Shown here: piece by piece, positions 26,902-36,131 of the stretch
Layout: every line of letters starts with the position of its first letter
Numbering within the stretch: position 1 is the stretch's first letter
Source: Bacteroidales bacterium
GTDB lineage: Bacteria; Bacteroidota; Bacteroidia; Bacteroidales; FEN-979
Assembly: GCA_014860625.1 (NCBI GenBank)
Contig: JACZJJ010000115.1
Span: 1-41,523, forward strand
DNA: 41,523 nt
Reading direction: 5' to 3'
Notes under the pieces: model-generated
Told to the model about the DNA's origin: nothing
Databases searched by the model: none
What the model saw: the letters and a program-made list of their open reading frames with translations, nothing else
Translations under genes and position numbers: made by a program

Positions 26902-28893
26902 ATGACTTTTCAAGAAAAAATCCTCAAGGGCATCCCCGACAGGCTTCCAGAGCCGCAACCTTATGATCCGGATGCCAATCACGCACCGGTGCGGAAAGAT
27001 ATATTATCCGCCGGGGAGAAAAAACTGGCACTGAGAAATGCCTTACGTTATTTCGATAAAAAGCATCATGCTATTCTCGCTCCCGAATTTGCCGAAGAGC
27101 TGAAAAAATATGGCCGGATATACATGTACAGGTTCAGGCCTACCTATGAGATGTTTGCCCGCCCGATCACAGAATACCCGCATCAATCGCTTCAGGCTGC
27201 ATCCATCATGCTGATGATCCAGAACAACCTTGATCCGGCTGTGGCCCAGCATCCGCATGAGTTGATCACTTATGGTGGAAATGGGGCAGTATTCCAGAAT
27301 TGGGCGCAATACCTGATCACCATGAAGTATCTGGCCGGGATGACGGACGAACAGACACTTGTCATGTACTCAGGCCATCCGATGGGATTGTTTCCGTCCC
27401 ACATATGGGCGCCAAGGGTAGTGGTTACCAACGGCATGATGATTCCAAACTACTCCAGTCAGGATGACTGGGAACGCTATAACGCGTTGGGTGTAACACA
27501 GTATGGCCAGATGACAGCTGGTTCGTATATGTATATCGGACCGCAGGGTATTGTTCACGGTACAACCATCACAGTGCTGAATGCGGCCCGGAAAGTGACC
27601 TCCGACGGGATTGCCGGAAAGGTATTCGTCACCTCGGGCCTCGGCGGGATGTCGGGGGCCCAGGCAAAGGCCACTGTCATAGCAGGTGGGATTGCTGTCA
27701 TCGCTGAGATCAACCCGAAGGTGGTGAAGAAACGGCATGAGCAGGGATGGGTGGATGAAGTCTATACCGACCTCGACAAGCTGATTCACCGGATGATCTC
27801 TGCTCAGTGTGGTCGCGATGCCATTTCTCTTGCTTACCAGGGAAATGTGGTGGATCTCTGGGAGAAGTTTGCCCAGGAGGAGCTGCAGGTGGAACTGGGC
27901 TCCGATCAAACCTCCTTACATAATCCCTGGGCCGGCGGATACTACCCTGCTGGTCTGACTCTGGAAGAGTCGAATGAGATGATGGTCAAAGATCCGGCGA
28001 AATTCAAGGAAGAGGTGCAAAAGTCGCTCAGGCGCCAGATCACTGCGATAAAAAAACTGACTGACAATGGCATGTACTTCTGGGATTACGGCAATGCATT
28101 TTTGCTGGAAGCCTCACGCGCCGGAGCTGATATTGTAAACCCTGACGGGACATTCACTTACCCATCTTACGTGCAGGACATCATGGGGCCGCTGTTTTTC
28201 GATTATGGCTTCGGTCCATTCAGATGGGTATGTACCTCTGGGGACCCTGCTGATCTGGCGATGACCGATGAAATAGCAGCCTTGGTATTGGAGGAAATTG
28301 CCGCGCATGCACCCAAAGAGATTGAGATGCAGATGCGCGACAACATCCATTGGATCCGTGAAGCCGGAAATAACAACCTGGTTGTTGGTTCCCAGGCCAG
28401 GATTCTTTATGCCGATTGCGAAGGTCGCACCAAAATCGCCGCTGCGTTCAATGCAGCAATCAGGGATGGAAAGATATCCGCTCCCATCGTGCTGGGACGA
28501 GATCATCACGACGTTTCCGGCACCGACTCCCCGTTCAGGGAAACATCCAACATTTACGATGGCTCCTCCTTTACTGCCGACATGGCAATCCAGAATGTGA
28601 TCGGCGACAGTTTCCGCGGTGCTACGTGGGTATCGGTCCACAATGGCGGCGGGGTTGGCTGGGGCGAAGTGATCAATGGCGGTTTTGGAATGTTGCTTGA
28701 CGGTTCGGAAACTGCGGACTGGCGACTGCGGACTATGTTGCACTGGGATGTGAATAACGGCATCGCCCGTCGTGCCTGGGCCAGGAATGATGAGGCTGTA
28801 TTCGCGATCAATCGCGCGATGGAAGAGAATTCCCAGCTAAAAGTAACACTGCCAAATAAGGTTGAGGACAGGTTAATTGAAGGATTGTTTTAA
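26902..28893 (+). CDS. hutU: urocanate hydratase
   Basis: YGGNGAVFQNWAQYLITMKYLAGMTDEQTLVMYSGHPMGLFPS; YGQMTAGSYMYIGPQGIVHGTT; VHNGGGVGWGEVINGGFGMLLDG. Confidence 0.93.
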   Translation: MTFQEKILKGIPDRLPEPQPYDPDANHAPVRKDILSAGEKKLALRNALRYFDKKHHAILAPEFAEELKKYGRIYMYRFRPTYEMFARPITEYPHQSLQAASIMLMIQNNLDPAVAQHPHELITYGGNGAVFQNWAQYLITMKYLAGMTDEQTLVMYSGHPMGLFPSHIWAPRVVVTNGMMIPNYSSQDDWERYNALGVTQYGQMTAGSYMYIGPQGIVHGTTITVLNAARKVTSDGIAGKVFVTSGLGGMSGAQAKATVIAGGIAVIAEINPKVVKKRHEQGWVDEVYTDLDKLIHRMISAQCGRDAISLAYQGNVVDLWEKFAQEELQVELGSDQTSLHNPWAGGYYPAGLTLEESNEMMVKDPAKFKEEVQKSLRRQITAIKKLTDNGMYFWDYGNAFLLEASRAGADIVNPDGTFTYPSYVQDIMGPLFFDYGFGPFRWVCTSGDPADLAMTDEIAALVLEEIAAHAPKEIEMQMRDNIHWIREAGNNNLVVGSQARILYADCEGRTKIAAAFNAAIRDGKISAPIVLGRDHHDVSGTDSPFRETSNIYDGSSFTADMAIQNVIGDSFRGATWVSVHNGGGVGWGEVINGGFGMLLDGSETADWRLRTMLHWDVNNGIARRAWARNDEAVFAINRAMEENSQLKVTLPNKVEDRLIEGLF

Positions 28894-28896
28894 TGC

Positions 28897-28993
28897 CGTT
28901 GCCGCGTCGCCTCGGCTCCTCGCAATGACAATGATGCCGGATGCCTGACAGCTTACCCCTAATCGCTATTCCCTAATCGCTAATCCCTGATTC
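28897..28993. repeat. composite intergenic repeat remnant
   Basis: gccgcgtcgcctcggctcctcgcaatgacaatgatgccggatgcc... then cccctaatcgctattccctaatcgctaatccctgattcc, ending at the lipoprotein stop. Confidence 0.75.
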
Positions 28994-28994
28994 C

Positions 28995-30032
28995 TCACGG
29001 AAAGAGAACCGTGCTGAGCACCTGACTCTGGATGTTTGAGGAGTCGGAAGGCGCTGAATAGTCCATTTTAATAAAGCCGTACTGTTTGCTGAGATAGATG
29101 GTGCCTTTGGTAGTGATGTCGCCGGATGAGTGCATCCGTGAATCGATTGAATATTTTCCGCATGTGTACGACCCGGCAGTAACATTTACGGGTACATCGG
29201 TGTTGGTCAGTGTGAGATAAGTGGTGTCGTCGCCACTGATAAAGCGGTAGGTTTTATTCACCACGGCATCCAGGTAGAAGGAATAGAGGATATCGGTTTC
29301 GGAGGTGCCATCCATCACCGACAGGCGGAAGGGTTCAACAAGCCAGTTAAACTGTTTCTGGGTTTGCGGCCATCCGCAGTTGTTGGTCTCTGTAACGGTA
29401 TAGAGATAGGAGGACGCTGCGGCTCCAATCGTTTGTTGTACCTCACAACTGGTTCCGTTGTATAGCTGTGTTTCATAGGTCCAGGTCCGTCCGTTTTGGG
29501 CGAAACTGAAATAAGCGGAAGGATCCATGTTCGGATTCACCAGAATGAGAGATCCTTCATATGTTATGAATTGTTTGCCCATTGGGCCGCATTCGTTGCC
29601 GGCCATACGGATGATCATCACGTTGTCTTCCTGTAAGAAAACAAAGCCCCCAAGACTCCAGTTCGAACATTGTGGATTGGTTGAATCGCTCAGGATGAGA
29701 TTGAAATACAGGATCCCATCCTGGAACATAAATCCCTCGAGGAAGTTGATCTGACCCAACTCAAAGATGCCATCCAGCAAATCTCCGGCAGTGTTGCTGA
29801 ACAAGGTTATATCTCCATTTTTCTCGATAAGGGTGTTGTTCTTGAAGGTGGTCATACGGCCCCGCCATGTCCCTTTCAACTGATTGAGTGTGACAGCAGA
29901 ACTATCGTAGGCTGTCTCTTTTTTACAAGCCTGTTCGGGCAGGATAAAAAGAACAAGACAGAGGAAAAGGAGGACCTTTGGAAGAATGGTGTAATTAACT
30001 GTGTAAACGGATTGATTTTCTCGATGAACCAT
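28995..30032 (-). CDS. hypothetical lipoprotein
   Basis: LLFLCLVLFILPEQACKKETAYDSSAVTLNQLKGTWRGRMTTF; lipobox-like signal; no family recognised. Confidence 0.75.
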   Translation of the reverse strand: MVHRENQSVYTVNYTILPKVLLFLCLVLFILPEQACKKETAYDSSAVTLNQLKGTWRGRMTTFKNNTLIEKNGDITLFSNTAGDLLDGIFELGQINFLEGFMFQDGILYFNLILSDSTNPQCSNWSLGGFVFLQEDNVMIIRMAGNECGPMGKQFITYEGSLILVNPNMDPSAYFSFAQNGRTWTYETQLYNGTSCEVQQTIGAAASSYLYTVTETNNCGWPQTQKQFNWLVEPFRLSVMDGTSETDILYSFYLDAVVNKTYRFISGDDTTYLTLTNTDVPVNVTAGSYTCGKYSIDSRMHSSGDITTKGTIYLSKQYGFIKMDYSAPSDSSNIQSQVLSTVLFP

Positions 30033-30126
30033 GGTTCGATAGTTTGGCTGTTTGGGGATTAAGGCATAAATTTACGGCAATTTAGCTCAAATTACAATCA
30101 TGTCGTATTATTTAAACCTTATATCC

Positions 30127-32244
30127 ATGAAAAAGTTGCATCTCTTAGTCTCTGTGTTCGCACTTTTTTCTATCATTGCGTGTAAGCAACAGATCAAAGT
30201 GACATATCCCGATACTGCAAAAGTTGACACAGTCAATGACTATTTTGGCACCCTGGTTGCCGATCCTTACCGTTGGCTCGAAAATGATACATCCGCTGAA
30301 ACGGAAGCATGGGTCAGCGCGGAGAATGCCGTGACCGATGAATATCTGGCACAGATCCCATACAGGGAGCAGGTTCGCAACCGGCTTGAAAAGATCTGGG
30401 ACTATCCAAAATACGGTGTTCCGTTTCAGGAGGGGAATTACTTCTTCTTTTTTAAAAACGACGGACTGCAGAATCAATCGGTCCTCTACATTAAAAACGG
30501 CATCGACGGTGAACCTGAGATGCTCCTTGATCCGAATACATTCAGCGAGGATGGTACCATTGCTCTTGCTGGGCTCTCAGTATCCCATGATGCCAGATAC
30601 CTGGCCTACAGCCTGGCAACCAGCGGATCGGACTGGAATGAGATCCATGTGATGGAGATCGAAGGCAGGAACGTTTTGCCGGATGTACTGAACTGGGTAA
30701 AGTTTTCGGGGATGTCGTGGGAGAAAGACGGGTTTTATTACAGCCGATACGATGAGCCTGTAAAGGGACTGGAGTACTCCAATAAAAATGAGTTTCATAA
30801 AGTTTTTTACCACAAGGTAGGCACGCCACAATCAGCAGATATCCTGATCTTCCAGGACCTGAAATACCCTCTTCGGAATTATGGGGTGTCGGTGACCGAT
30901 GACGAACATTTCCTGATCCTCTATCAAAGTGAGTCAACCAGCGGTAATGCGTTGTATTACAAGGATCTTACCAAGAAAAACAGCAAATTCCAACCCCTTG
31001 TCACAGGGTTTGAGAACGACTTTTCCGTGGTGGATAACCTTGGCGATAACCTGCTTGTCGTAACAAACTATGAAGCTCCAAAAAAGATGCTGGTGCTGAT
31101 GGACCCGACACAACCTCAACCCGATAAATGGACGATCCTGATCCCCGAACAGGAAGATGTGCTTGGTTCGGTTGATATGGCCGGAGACAAGCTCGTGGCC
31201 GAATACATGTACAAAGCTGCAAGTATTGCCAAGCTCTACGACTATTCCGGAAACCAGCTGGGAGAGATTGAGCTTCCTGCGGTTGGAACCCTTGCCGGCT
31301 TCAGTGGAAAAAAAGGTGAAAACGTGGCCTTCTACGGCTTCACTTCCTATACCTTTCCCACCACCATCTTCAAGTATGATTTAGCCACAAACCTTTCTGA
31401 AGTCTACATCAAGCCTGAGCTGGATTTCGATCCGGAAAAGTATATCGTGAAACAGGTAGAATATCCCAGTAAGGATGGTACACTGATCACCATGTTTATC
31501 GTTCATCAGAAGGACCTGAAGCTGGATGGCAATAACCCTACTCTGCTTTACGGATACGGTGGTTTCAACATCAGCATGACTCCGGGATTCAGCGTCACCC
31601 GACTGGCTTTTATCGAACAGGGTGGTGTATATGCAGTTCCCAACCTTCGTGGCGGAGGTGAATATGGCGAAGAGTGGCACAAGGCGGGCACACTGGAGCG
31701 GAAACAGAATGTGTTTGACGACTTCATTGCAGCCGCTGAATACCTGATAGAGGAGAAGTACACCTCTTCCGAAAAACTGGCAATCATGGGAGGTTCTAAC
31801 GGAGGTCTGCTGGTTGGTGCCTGCATGACCCAGCGCCCCGAACTTTTCAAGGTAGCCATTCCTGCTGTAGGGGTGATGGACATGCTGCGCTACCACAAAT
31901 TCACCATTGGATGGGCATGGGCAACAGATTACGGTACCAGTGAAACCGAAGAGGGGTTCAACTACCTGATCAAATACTCACCGATTCACAACATCAGGGA
32001 AGGGGTCAGTTATCCAGCCACCCTGGTGACAACAGCCGATCATGACGACAGGGTTGTACCGGCACACTCCTTTAAATTCATTGCGAGGTTGCAGGCCGCT
32101 GATGCCGGCCCGAACCCGGTACTGGTGCGTATTGAGACCAAAGCCGGCCACGGAGGCGGCAAACCTACCTCCAAAGTGATCGAAGAGTACGGCGACATCT
32201 GGTCGTTTATGTTCTGGAATCTGGGGATGACACCAAAATTTTAA
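30127..32244 (+). CDS. prolyl oligopeptidase family serine peptidase (S9), lipoprotein
   Basis: MKKLHLLVSVFALFSIIACKQQ; DPYRWLENDTSAETEAWVSAEN; GGSNGGLLVGACMTQRPELF; TADHDDRVVPAHSFKF; KAGHGGG. Confidence 0.95.
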   Translation: MKKLHLLVSVFALFSIIACKQQIKVTYPDTAKVDTVNDYFGTLVADPYRWLENDTSAETEAWVSAENAVTDEYLAQIPYREQVRNRLEKIWDYPKYGVPFQEGNYFFFFKNDGLQNQSVLYIKNGIDGEPEMLLDPNTFSEDGTIALAGLSVSHDARYLAYSLATSGSDWNEIHVMEIEGRNVLPDVLNWVKFSGMSWEKDGFYYSRYDEPVKGLEYSNKNEFHKVFYHKVGTPQSADILIFQDLKYPLRNYGVSVTDDEHFLILYQSESTSGNALYYKDLTKKNSKFQPLVTGFENDFSVVDNLGDNLLVVTNYEAPKKMLVLMDPTQPQPDKWTILIPEQEDVLGSVDMAGDKLVAEYMYKAASIAKLYDYSGNQLGEIELPAVGTLAGFSGKKGENVAFYGFTSYTFPTTIFKYDLATNLSEVYIKPELDFDPEKYIVKQVEYPSKDGTLITMFIVHQKDLKLDGNNPTLLYGYGGFNISMTPGFSVTRLAFIEQGGVYAVPNLRGGGEYGEEWHKAGTLERKQNVFDDFIAAAEYLIEEKYTSSEKLAIMGGSNGGLLVGACMTQRPELFKVAIPAVGVMDMLRYHKFTIGWAWATDYGTSETEEGFNYLIKYSPIHNIREGVSYPATLVTTADHDDRVVPAHSFKFIARLQAADAGPNPVLVRIETKAGHGGGKPTSKVIEEYGDIWSFMFWNLGMTPKF

Positions 32245-32288
32245 TCCCCACCCAACCTTTTTCGGTTTCATTTTGTCTTGTAAACATC

Positions 32289-32320
32289 AGGGGTGACCTG
32301 CCAGGTCGCCCCTGCTTTTT
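32289..32320 (+). terminator. rho-independent terminator-like hairpin downstream of the S9 peptidase
   Basis: aggggtgacct-gcc-aggtcgcccct (11-bp stem with one G-T wobble) followed by gcttttt. Confidence 0.8.
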
Positions 32321-32399
32321 GGTGCCCCCTGAAAAAAAAGTTATCAACAACGTTTCACCTTTTAGGGGAAAACCGGATTAATGTCCGAAGACAAGAGAT

Positions 32400-32984
32400 A
32401 TGAACCCTATTTCAGAAGCAAAGCTTATTGACGGAGTCATAAAGAAGAGGCGTGCAGCAATCCATTTTATGTATAAGGATTATTTCCCGCTGATATTGGC
32501 TCTGGTTCAGAAAAATTCAGGTACCCGGCAGGATGCCGAAGACCTTTTTCAGGATGGTCTGGTTGCCCTTTACCTGAGGTGCCGGGATAAAGAATTGGTT
32601 CTTCATTGCAGCCTGCGGAGCTATTTTTATTCCATCTGCAGAAATCTTTGGTTACAGCGGCTTGAACGTAAATGCAGGTTTATTTTACAACCTGATCTCC
32701 TGGTAAATGAATGCGAGGAAACATACCATTCTAAAACCGACTTGATACAAGAAAAGAAACTTGAACGCTATCGCTTGTTCTGGCGGCATTTCAAACAGCT
32801 GCCCGACGATTGCCAGAAAGTGTTCCAGATGTATTTCGACAAGATTCCGTTCAAAACAATAGCAAAGAACCTGGGTATGCAGGATGCGGATTATGTAAAA
32901 GTGAGAAAATATCTCTGTAAGAAATTATTGATCAAGCGAATCAAAAAAGATCCTGAATATTTAAATTGTATCAACCATGAATAA
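32400..32984 (+). CDS. RNA polymerase sigma-70 factor, ECF-like
   Basis: GTRQDAEDLFQDGLVALYLRCRD; LRSYFYSICRNLWLQRLERK; LPDDCQKVFQMYFDKIPFKTIAKNLGMQDADYVKVRKYLCKKLL. Confidence 0.9.
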   Translation: MNPISEAKLIDGVIKKRRAAIHFMYKDYFPLILALVQKNSGTRQDAEDLFQDGLVALYLRCRDKELVLHCSLRSYFYSICRNLWLQRLERKCRFILQPDLLVNECEETYHSKTDLIQEKKLERYRLFWRHFKQLPDDCQKVFQMYFDKIPFKTIAKNLGMQDADYVKVRKYLCKKLLIKRIKKDPEYLNCINHE

Positions 32985-33651
32985 CAAGGAAGAGATCGAA
33001 CTGGACAAGGATCTTACAGAATTCTTGCAGGACAGGAAATTATTGGAGTTTCTTCAGGTCCTGGATCATGTAAAAGAGAAGAAGTCACAGGATTTTGGGC
33101 CGAGTTGTTTGCTGATGGCCGCCCTGCTCCTTTTACTGGTTGCATTGACAGGCTATTGGATCTTTCAAAATCCAATACAGGGAAGATACCCATTGATCAT
33201 AAATGGGATCACTGAACTATCGGATGCCTGCTCCAGAGATCTAAAAAACATAGATATCGTAATCCACAATTCGCCGGGTTTTTTCATCCCCTCTCCTGGG
33301 GAAAACCCTCCTTCAGAGAAAACGACAGTAAATAACTTCAGGCCACTTACTTATTTGGAAGGAATGGTTGGGGTTGCTGTCAGATCTGACCATTTCTGCC
33401 TGTTGTCGCCAGAGTTTTCTGTCGCTCTGACTCCTGGCGATAGCCTGCAATTTACATGGAAAGAGCCTGGAACCAGCAGCCTTTGCTTCACGGTACTGAA
33501 TAACCGAGGCGAAATGATGGTGAGTCGGGAGAATATCACAGGGGCATCCTTCACACTCATTACAAACTCCTGGAAGGAGGGTGTCTACTACTGGAAAATC
33601 ATTGAGAAAGACATGTTGTTGAATGTTGGAAAGATAACCCTGCGAAAGTGA
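32977..33651 (+). CDS. hypothetical single-TM protein with charged cytoplasmic N-terminus and predicted periplasmic beta-rich domain (putative anti-sigma-like/signalling component)
   Basis: ELDKDLTEFLQDRKLLEFLQVLDHVKEKK then SCLLMAALLLLLVALTGYWIF; 8-bp overlap with the sigma factor gene and GTGA overlap with the CHAT gene. Confidence 0.75.
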   Translation: MNNKEEIELDKDLTEFLQDRKLLEFLQVLDHVKEKKSQDFGPSCLLMAALLLLLVALTGYWIFQNPIQGRYPLIINGITELSDACSRDLKNIDIVIHNSPGFFIPSPGENPPSEKTTVNNFRPLTYLEGMVGVAVRSDHFCLLSPEFSVALTPGDSLQFTWKEPGTSSLCFTVLNNRGEMMVSRENITGASFTLITNSWKEGVYYWKIIEKDMLLNVGKITLRK

Positions 33652-36131
33652 GAAACAAGACTCAGACCCAACGAATTTTGATCCAGATCTTGCTGTTTCT
33701 GTTTCTCTATCAGTCAGGAATAACCCAGTCTTCAATACATCCCGGATCTGCTGAAATATCCGTTAACTGGTTCAACAAAGGAACCTGTCACCTGGTCAGC
33801 CGAGAATGGACCCAGGCTCTGGAGGCATTCAGAAATGCTCTTCAAAACTGTCCCAGCAGGGATCAACAAGTGATGGTACATCAGAATCTGGGTTCGCTGT
33901 ACTATCTTCTAGCGGATTACGAAAAAGCCGTTATTCATTTTGACTTTGCTTTTCAATTACTCAATGGGGAATTAACGGATCAGTCCAGAAAAGCGGAAAT
34001 CTGTCTGAATCTTGGCTTTACCTGGCTTGAAAGAGATTCTCCCGACAAGGCACAGCGCTGGTTTGATCTGGCTGAATCGTTCAGCTTGAGCGATCAGGCC
34101 CATTGGAAGTTGAGGCTTGCACTGGGAACAGGGAATGTGCTGTTTTCAAAGGGCTTATATCGCCAGGCCTCTGAAATCTATGCAAAAGCCATTGTCCTGC
34201 ATGGAATGAGAAACCCCATTATGGAGGAGGAGATATGGCTCTTGAAGAACCTTGCCTGGAGTTACCAGGTTCTTGGTGAACTTGATTCAGCGATGTTAAT
34301 ATTGGGTGAAATACTTGATAGAACCGGGATGACCGGGATGACAGATCAGTTTACTCTTGGCGAAATTCTCTTGCAGAAAGGTCAATTGCTTGTTTCGGCA
34401 GATAACTTGAGCGAAGCTAAAGATGTTCTCGGTCTGGCGCTGCAAATTTTGAACAAGGAGGTATCCCAGATAGTTTACTCTGAAAGTAATCCTCAGACAT
34501 TGACAACAACCGATGTGTTGAAGTACAGGATCATGAGTGAGAAGATCAGGCTGGAGTGGATCCTGTTCAACACGGTTGAAACGGATTCATGCACTGTTCA
34601 CAGTCTTTTCGAGGATACAATGGATGCGCTGAGACTTGGCGAGGATCTTGCCGGACAGTTCCCGCTGATCGACCTTGTGGCGTTGCAACCTCAGATTCAG
34701 CGGTCACTTACAGGTATAGCCCTGGAATTGATCATGCAAATGGACAGCAATTCGTTTCTACATGCTGACAATTTTGTAACCCTGACAGAGAGACTAACGG
34801 GATTTGAGCAGCGATGTGAGGCTGTCAGTTTTCAGGAGATAGACAGCACTTGTCCGGATTCACTTAAATCGAGGCTGGTTGACCTGAAACGTCAACTGTT
34901 CCGGTTGCATAAGCAACGACTGATTGAAACCCCGGAAGGCCTGATACCTTCACCCAACCAGGTTGGTGAAGCGGTTGTGATCCTGAATGAACTCGACATC
35001 CTGGATTCGGATAAATTGCAAGGGAATCATTCCAACGTAATGGGATCAGAGCTGTGTGTTATTCAATCCCTGATGCACAGGGATGAGGTTTTGATTTCCT
35101 ATCACCACTTAGACACCTCCTTATTCACCGTCTTACTTACGACTGATACTTCGATCATTCGCAAGCAAAAGGCAGCCACAGAACTAACCAGGGATATAAA
35201 CGACTTTTCCAGCGCAATGAAAGGACTGGACCCCATGTCGTTTTTCGAATGCAGTTACTCATTGTATAATTATCTCCTGAAACCCCTGGAAGAACATCTG
35301 AAAGGCAAGTTCTTTCTGAGAATTATTCCTGACAGGCCATTGAGGGAATTGTCCTTTGAGGCATTAATAACCAATGAAGGGAGGCTTCCGGAAACTCCTG
35401 TGAAATTTCTCATTGATCGCTTTGAAATCGCATATTATACGTCAATCCAGGCATGGTCCAGCCGACGCATGAGCCCCAATGATTCAGTGTTTCAGGAGAA
35501 ATATGCCTATGATTTTGTGGCCTGTGCACCTGAATTTTCAGGTATGGAAACTGCCTGTATACCGCATGCGGCTCTTGAAGTTGACAGGATCTCCCGCTTA
35601 TTCAGATCGGAGAAAAAGAGAACCAAACTTGTATCACAGCAGGAACTGCATCTGGATTCACTGACTGTTTTGGGCAGCCAGTCCCGGATTTTTCACCTGG
35701 CAACACATGGATATACGGATTTTGCACATCCGGAATTTTCGGGTTGGTTGTTGACAGAGGATCAGGGATTTTCCCGTCAGCTGACTCAAACGGAACGGCG
35801 AATTGAACTGGGAGCTCTGCAATCCTTCCGGATGACAAGTGATCTTGTGGTTCTGAGTTCCTGTTCGGTAGTTGGCGAACAGGGAAATGGTTGGTACAGA
35901 ATGACCGGATTTCCGGCTAATTTCTTCCGGGCTGGGGTCCACAATATGTTATTCTCATTGTGGAACGTTTCCGATAAGCATACAGATCAGCTCATGGTCT
36001 CGTTTTATCGGATGTTTCTGGAGGGGAAAAGCTATTCTGCTGCCCTCCGGGCTGCCAAGTTGCAGATGCTCTCAAATCCCGGAACGGATTTCCCTTTTTA
36101 CTGGGGGGCGTTTGTGCTATGGGCAGATTAA
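33648..36131 (+). CDS. TPR repeat and CHAT domain (caspase-like) protein with signal peptide
   Basis: Signal peptide ILIQILLFLFLYQSGITQS; TPR-like ALEAFRNALQNC...NLGSLYYLLADYEKAVIHFDFAFQLL; CHAT motifs FHLATHGYTDF and LVVLSSCSVVGEQGNGWYRMTGFPANFFRAGVHNMLFSLWNVSD; C-terminal PFYWGAFVLWAD. Confidence 0.93.
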   Translation: MRNKTQTQRILIQILLFLFLYQSGITQSSIHPGSAEISVNWFNKGTCHLVSREWTQALEAFRNALQNCPSRDQQVMVHQNLGSLYYLLADYEKAVIHFDFAFQLLNGELTDQSRKAEICLNLGFTWLERDSPDKAQRWFDLAESFSLSDQAHWKLRLALGTGNVLFSKGLYRQASEIYAKAIVLHGMRNPIMEEEIWLLKNLAWSYQVLGELDSAMLILGEILDRTGMTGMTDQFTLGEILLQKGQLLVSADNLSEAKDVLGLALQILNKEVSQIVYSESNPQTLTTTDVLKYRIMSEKIRLEWILFNTVETDSCTVHSLFEDTMDALRLGEDLAGQFPLIDLVALQPQIQRSLTGIALELIMQMDSNSFLHADNFVTLTERLTGFEQRCEAVSFQEIDSTCPDSLKSRLVDLKRQLFRLHKQRLIETPEGLIPSPNQVGEAVVILNELDILDSDKLQGNHSNVMGSELCVIQSLMHRDEVLISYHHLDTSLFTVLLTTDTSIIRKQKAATELTRDINDFSSAMKGLDPMSFFECSYSLYNYLLKPLEEHLKGKFFLRIIPDRPLRELSFEALITNEGRLPETPVKFLIDRFEIAYYTSIQAWSSRRMSPNDSVFQEKYAYDFVACAPEFSGMETACIPHAALEVDRISRLFRSEKKRTKLVSQQELHLDSLTVLGSQSRIFHLATHGYTDFAHPEFSGWLLTEDQGFSRQLTQTERRIELGALQSFRMTSDLVVLSSCSVVGEQGNGWYRMTGFPANFFRAGVHNMLFSLWNVSDKHTDQLMVSFYRMFLEGKSYSAALRAAKLQMLSNPGTDFPFYWGAFVLWAD

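Noticed and set aside
26544-26903. 119-aa minus ORF with YLPTYLPTYLPT
   Set aside because: Translation of the GGTA microsatellite plus the antisense of pbpC.
27370-27909. 179-aa minus-strand ORF inside hutU
   Set aside because: Antisense to highly conserved urocanase motifs; no independent support.
28706-28738. actgcggactggcgactgcggactatg in hutU as an inserted repeat
   Set aside because: The encoded segment (ETADWRLRTMLHWDVNNGIARRAWARN) fits the expected urocanase region without an apparent insertion; probably chance word similarity.
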